This document shows positions 60,283-64,000 of a stretch of 64,000 nt of DNA, piece after piece. Source of the DNA: JAUIAI01 sp963732405 (lineage in GTDB: Bacteria; Pseudomonadota; Gammaproteobacteria; Burkholderiales; Burkholderiaceae_E). Below the pieces are notes generated by a model. The model did no database searches. It was not told where the DNA came from and was given only the letters and a program-made list of their open reading frames with translations. Numbering within the stretch: the stretch's first letter is position 1; every line of letters begins with the position of its first letter. The position numbers and the translations under genes were made by a program. Where the stretch lies: NCBI GenBank assembly GCA_963732405.1, contig CAVSZG010000001.1, forward strand, positions 372,001 to 436,000. The letters are read 5' to 3'.

Positions 60283-61734
60283 ATGACGCTATCCCTTCTC
60301 GATTCCGCCCAATCGATGGCCGGCGCCATCCGCTCGGGTGATGTGTCCGCCACCGAACTGCTGCTCGCTTATTTCGACAGAGTCGATCGGATCAACCCAC
60401 AAGTGAACGCCGTCATCTGGCAAGACCGCGAAGCGGCGCTCGCGCAGGCCAGAGCCTGCGACGATGAACTCGCGCGCGGCGTGGCCCGCGGGCCGCTTCA
60501 TGGCGTGCCGGTGACGGTCAAGGAGAGCTTTGATCTGGCCGGCAGCCCCTCGACCTGGGGCTACCCACCATGGGCCGACAATGTTCGCCCGGTCGACTCC
60601 GACGTCGTGAGTCGCCTTCGACGGGCCGGCGCGATCGTTTATGGCAAAACCAACGTGCCCTTGAAACTGGCCGACTGGCAAAGCTTCAATCAAATCTACG
60701 GCAGCACGTCCAACCCCTGGGATCTCACCCGGACACCGGGTGGCTCCTCGGGCGGGGCGGCCGCCGCCATCGCAACCGGCATGTCCGCACTCGAGGTGGG
60801 CAGCGACATCGGCTCGTCGATCCGCAACCCCGCGCACTACTGCGGCGTGTACGGGCTCAAGCCCACCTGGAACCTTGTGTCGATGCAGGGACATCTGCCC
60901 GACGGCTGGTTCGGTGACATCGACATCGGCGTGGGTGGGCCGCTCGCCCGTAGTGCATCCGATCTGGCCCTGGCTTTCGATGTTCTGGTCGGCCCCTCGC
61001 GCTTTGAGGCCTCGTGTGGGCAGCCTGCAATTCAACGGGATGAGCGCATGCGCCTGGCGCAATTCAAGGTCGCCATCAAACTGGACGATGCAGCGAGCCC
61101 CGTCGATGCCGCCTACCGCGAGGTACTTGAAGGCTTCGCTCATCAGCTCGAGCAAGCCGGCACAACCGTCGTGTGGGATCGACTGCCGTTGATCGACAGC
61201 GAGGCCTACTTCACCCTGTATCTGAAACTGCTCGGCGCCGCCTTGTCGTTCGGTGCCACTGATGAGGAGGTCGCCGCACTACGCGCCGCAGTGGCGCAGG
61301 CACCACCGATCGCGCAGCGGGTTGCCGGCATCCGGTTCGGCGGCATGGACCTGAGCCATCGCGAGTGGCTCGGGCTGGACAATGAGCGACGCATTGCGCG
61401 CCGCATCTTCGACGCGTTCTTCGAGGATTGCGACCTGATTCTTACGCCTGTCTGCGCCGGACCGGCCTTTCCGAAGAATGAGCAAGGCATGCGGTTCACC
61501 CGCTACATTGACATCAACGGTGCGCCTCAACTCGAAATGCTGCAGTTGTTCTGGTCCGGTTACTCGGGCGTCATCGGCTTACCCAGCGTGGTCGGGCCGA
61601 TCGGCATGGTCGGTCACCTGCCGGTCGGTTACCAGGCGATTGCCGGGCATGGGCGCGACCAGACGGCATTGGCCTTCGCCCAATGCGTCGAGCGGGAGAT
61701 TCGAGGCTTTTCGCCACCGCCATTGGTTCGCTAG
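60283..61734 (+). CDS. Amidase (amidase-signature family)
   Basis: A 483-residue Ser-Ser-Lys hydrolase. Its catalytic residues are the Lys in GVPVTVKESFD, the cis-Ser of GGSSGGAAAA and the nucleophile Ser in SDIGSSIRNPAHYCG, typical of amidases that split carboxylic amides or carbamoyl groups. GGAGA, which serves as ribosome site, begins at 60273, directly beyond the group II intron's 5' end. So only ten bases of the original upstream sequence remain next to the ATG. It converges with the DUF1631 gene with a 4-bp overlap. Confidence 0.93.
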   Translation: MTLSLLDSAQSMAGAIRSGDVSATELLLAYFDRVDRINPQVNAVIWQDREAALAQARACDDELARGVARGPLHGVPVTVKESFDLAGSPSTWGYPPWADNVRPVDSDVVSRLRRAGAIVYGKTNVPLKLADWQSFNQIYGSTSNPWDLTRTPGGSSGGAAAAIATGMSALEVGSDIGSSIRNPAHYCGVYGLKPTWNLVSMQGHLPDGWFGDIDIGVGGPLARSASDLALAFDVLVGPSRFEASCGQPAIQRDERMRLAQFKVAIKLDDAASPVDAAYREVLEGFAHQLEQAGTTVVWDRLPLIDSEAYFTLYLKLLGAALSFGATDEEVAALRAAVAQAPPIAQRVAGIRFGGMDLSHREWLGLDNERRIARRIFDAFFEDCDLILTPVCAGPAFPKNEQGMRFTRYIDINGAPQLEMLQLFWSGYSGVIGLPSVVGPIGMVGHLPVGYQAIAGHGRDQTALAFAQCVEREIRGFSPPPLVR

Positions 61735-64000
61735 TGTTGCGCATCGGCCAGGGCTGCTGGATCGTGGACGATCTGCGGCCGACCGGACGCGTGACCGGTA
61801 CGAACGGCCAGAATTGCCTTGTCAACCACGGGCACTTCGCGCACGACCTGGAGCTGGCCCGATGCCAGCATGTCGATCATCTCCGAGCGTGGCACTGATC
61901 GGGCTACGTCCGGAAAGCGCGAGGGCGCGAACAATTTGCGCGACGGGCTGATCCAGGCCACCTTCACGCGCATCGGCGGTTCTCCCGCCACTTCGGCGAG
62001 GTCGACGAGCTGGCCCTTGCACAAATCGTCGACGGGCGAGTGTTCGTTGAATGGCGCTTCGGTCGCGGGCACCGGCGACACCGGCTCAGACGACAGATGA
62101 AAGAAGTGCACGCTACCGTCGGCGCACAAACGCACCGGTCGTTCGGCCCGCGGCCGGCCACGCTCCGCATTGGCCTTGGCTTTGGCGATCGTTCGGGTGT
62201 GCCAGGACATCAGTTCATTGAAAAAACGCTCGCGAGTAGCCGCATCGATGTCGGTGTACTTCAGACCATTGAGCACCCCCGGAATGAGTGTCGGTAACGT
62301 AGCGGCGAGCTGCGCGATCTCGTCCGCATCCTTGGGTGCGACCGACCACAGCAGTTGCTCGGCCACTCGCAGCGCGGTATCAGCGCAAAGGCCGACCCGC
62401 TCGGGTTCGACCCGCGCACGCGTCAACACTGTCGACCACCAGTCCTCGAGGAAGTTGCTCGCGAATGCGGGCGTATTTTCATCGCAGCGCGCCAGGAGTT
62501 CAGCGCGGGCCCGCTCCTCTCCGGTCACGATCGCATCGATTCGTTCGGCGCGTTGGGTGAGTTCAGCGATCCGCGCAGCGCGGCGCTCCTGCTCGGATGC
62601 CTCGAGCCTGTCGAGCCGCCGTATCGCTTCCTCGAACACCTCGAGATCGCGGTCGAAGCTGACGATGATCGCATCAATGAGAGTGGCGATGCCGGTCACC
62701 AGCGCTGACTGAGGTTCGATCTCGGCTTCGGGATCGTTGGCGAGTTCGGTGATGCGGTCGATGAGGCGCCGCATCGGATGCTGACGCCGGGCGAAGAAAC
62801 TTCGATCGAGAAGGGCCGCTTTGATCGCCACGACCTGCAGCCGCAACAATTGCTGCTTGAACAGGTCAGGCAGACGCTCGTCGCCGTAGATGTAGTCAAA
62901 AACGAGCGCGACGATTTCGACCGTGATCTGGTCGAGCGACGATCCCTTGTCACGCACCTGGTCCACGATTCGCGTGGCCAGGATCGGCGTGAACCGGGCG
63001 CCAGCCACGTCAGCCTGCAGCGAATTCAATGCGTCGATCAGCGGCGGCTGCACATCGGGTACCGGGATGTCGGCCATACCGAAGCCGCCGGGGTCACTCA
63101 GGAACTGCACCGCCGACCTGTGCGCACCGGCCTGACCGGCCCGCAATTGGCTTGCGAGCGATTCAGCGAGCGCCATCGGACCGCCGGCTTCGGGTGCAGC
63201 TGTCATCATGCCCGGACCCGCTGTGCCCTTGCCCAACCCACCGCCGCCGCCGGCTGGGTGCCCTGGCGCGCCGGCGGGCATGCCGCTCCACCCGGTACCG
63301 CACGGGCCGCTCACGGCACCCTGGCCGACCGCGGTGACTATCGCCTGAGGCTGGCCACCGTGCGGCGCGGCCGTTTCCTTCCGGTTGCCCGCTACGGCCA
63401 CACGCGGCCGGATGCGGGGCAGCACCTGGCACGAACGAAGCCGCTCGTTGATGTTCTTGTAGATCTGATTGAGGTGGGCCGACACGTGGGGCTCGAATGC
63501 ATCGAGCAGTGCCGACTGGACCTGCGGCGCCGGGTCGAGCTCATCGAGCACACGCTTGATCGCCTCGAACACGACCTCGGGCGCGGCCGGATGTTGTTCC
63601 TCGTCGAACCATTCGCGATCAACGAGCGCGGCCATTCGCGCGCGCATTCCGAGCACTTCATCCGGATCGAGCCGGGTCTTGGCGCGACGCACCAGGCGAT
63701 CGACGGTGAGCTGCTCATCCATGGCCTCATCGCCAACGAGACTGAGTTCAGCCAGCGTTACCCGCTCGTCGGCTACCGGTGCGCCGGTGTCGGCCAGACG
63801 CCGCTCGAAGGCTTCAGTGAATGCGCGCCGGAAGTTCTGCTCGATCTCGCTGCGTCGCGTGCGCACGAGCGAAACGGCGTCCAGCAGCGCCTGTTGTTCC
63901 TCGCGGCGCGTCTTCTTGAACGCAAGCGTTGTCAACTCCTCGCTCATGCGATCGAGCGCGTCGTGAATCACCTTGGCCAGACGGGCGAAGATGTTTTCCC
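61731..64000 (-). CDS. DUF1631 family protein, 5' end beyond the window
   Basis: At least 756 residues, reading through the right edge without a start. DUF1631 proteins are long, charged, mostly helical cytoplasmic proteins of unknown function (sometimes misnamed thymidine phosphorylase). Visible are RLDPDEVLGMRARM, a Gly/Ala-rich low-complexity linker near the middle, LNSLQADVAGARFTPILA, and a C-terminal PilZ-like part (VDLAEVAGEPPMRVKVAWIS, RSEMIDMLASGQLQVVRE). The last feature suggests c-di-GMP binding. The GTG at 63971 is not the true start because coding continues upstream. Confidence 0.88.
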   Translation of the reverse strand, partial: ENIFARLAKVIHDALDRMSEELTTLAFKKTRREEQQALLDAVSLVRTRRSEIEQNFRRAFTEAFERRLADTGAPVADERVTLAELSLVGDEAMDEQLTVDRLVRRAKTRLDPDEVLGMRARMAALVDREWFDEEQHPAAPEVVFEAIKRVLDELDPAPQVQSALLDAFEPHVSAHLNQIYKNINERLRSCQVLPRIRPRVAVAGNRKETAAPHGGQPQAIVTAVGQGAVSGPCGTGWSGMPAGAPGHPAGGGGGLGKGTAGPGMMTAAPEAGGPMALAESLASQLRAGQAGAHRSAVQFLSDPGGFGMADIPVPDVQPPLIDALNSLQADVAGARFTPILATRIVDQVRDKGSSLDQITVEIVALVFDYIYGDERLPDLFKQQLLRLQVVAIKAALLDRSFFARRQHPMRRLIDRITELANDPEAEIEPQSALVTGIATLIDAIIVSFDRDLEVFEEAIRRLDRLEASEQERRAARIAELTQRAERIDAIVTGEERARAELLARCDENTPAFASNFLEDWWSTVLTRARVEPERVGLCADTALRVAEQLLWSVAPKDADEIAQLAATLPTLIPGVLNGLKYTDIDAATRERFFNELMSWHTRTIAKAKANAERGRPRAERPVRLCADGSVHFFHLSSEPVSPVPATEAPFNEHSPVDDLCKGQLVDLAEVAGEPPMRVKVAWISPSRKLFAPSRFPDVARSVPRSEMIDMLASGQLQVVREVPVVDKAILAVRTGHASGRPQIVHDPAALADAQH

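Noticed and set aside
58454..60286. 610-residue open frame on the plus strand
   Set aside because: Antisense to the group II intron reverse transcriptase, which has all its core motifs; the plus frame has none.
1..64000. tRNA, rRNA or CRISPR array
   Set aside because: No cloverleaf-like gene, rRNA segment or regularly spaced repeat was recognised on reading either strand; short ones could have been missed without a search tool.

Overview
The window is about 64 kb of GC-rich, densely coded DNA from a proteobacterium. The gene families (a DUF1631 protein, a branched-chain amino-acid-type ABC cassette, a FixJ-type two-component pair, an Old Yellow Enzyme, a sigma-54 activator and a Cys-poor secreted-protein locus I remember mainly from Burkholderia-like genomes) suggest a betaproteobacterium, possibly Burkholderiales. 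That placement is an inference; no rRNA or tRNA gene was seen to confirm it.

Layout. 0-10 kb: the end of an EAL phosphodiesterase, two acyl-CoA dehydrogenases facing each other, phosphoglucomutase, an FAD-dependent oxidoreductase, a TIM-barrel hydrolase, a homoserine-dehydrogenase-like SAF protein, an AraC regulator and a DUF4345 membrane protein. 10.4-20.3 kb (minus strand): a ten-gene catabolic operon, livKHMGF followed by a three-subunit molybdenum hydroxylase, a 3-hydroxyisobutyrate-dehydrogenase-like enzyme and a GlcG-family protein. 20.4-26.1 kb: a TetR gene among a VOC protein, a luciferase-like monooxygenase, a two-domain extradiol-type dioxygenase, a polysaccharide deacetylase and a frameshifted cyclase. 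The same inverted repeat (TGATC-N4-GATCA) precedes the VOC and monooxygenase genes, which suggests one TetR regulon. 26.1-32.6 kb: small stress or housekeeping proteins and an HlyD/ABC-2 exporter whose ATPase gene is frameshifted. 33-37.4 kb: a PAP2 phosphatase and a ribose-type sugar ABC transporter. 37.6-41.1 kb: a histidine kinase and response regulator followed by a secreted HbpS/GlcG-like protein and a secreted ankyrin protein.

41.1-50.6 kb is the most unusual region. A near-consensus sigma-54 promoter (41295-41309), preceded by a long inverted repeat that could be an enhancer site, faces six tightly spaced genes. They encode two related acidic/Gly-rich proteins, an HEVGH metallopeptidase-like protein, a 704-aa protein with a CnaB-like N-terminus, a 68-aa protein, and a 672-aa protein with two peptidoglycan-binding repeats, a DD-peptidase-like core and a C-terminal HExxH domain. 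Three of these proteins end in the same motif, with Trp exactly 13 residues from the C-terminus followed by x-Arg-Arg. This looks like a C-terminal targeting or processing tag. A sigma-54 activator with a degenerate receiver domain closes the locus, beyond an amidohydrolase gene.

50.6-64 kb: an SRPBCC protein, an acyltransferase-3, YbaN and an outer-membrane beta-barrel; a rearrangement junction joining two 5'-truncated genes (a GFA-type zinc protein and a six-repeat beta-trefoil-like protein); a dimethylglycine-demethylase-like flavoenzyme divergent from a TetR gene; a complete group II intron inserted next to the Shine-Dalgarno sequence of an amidase gene; and a DUF1631 gene running off the right edge.
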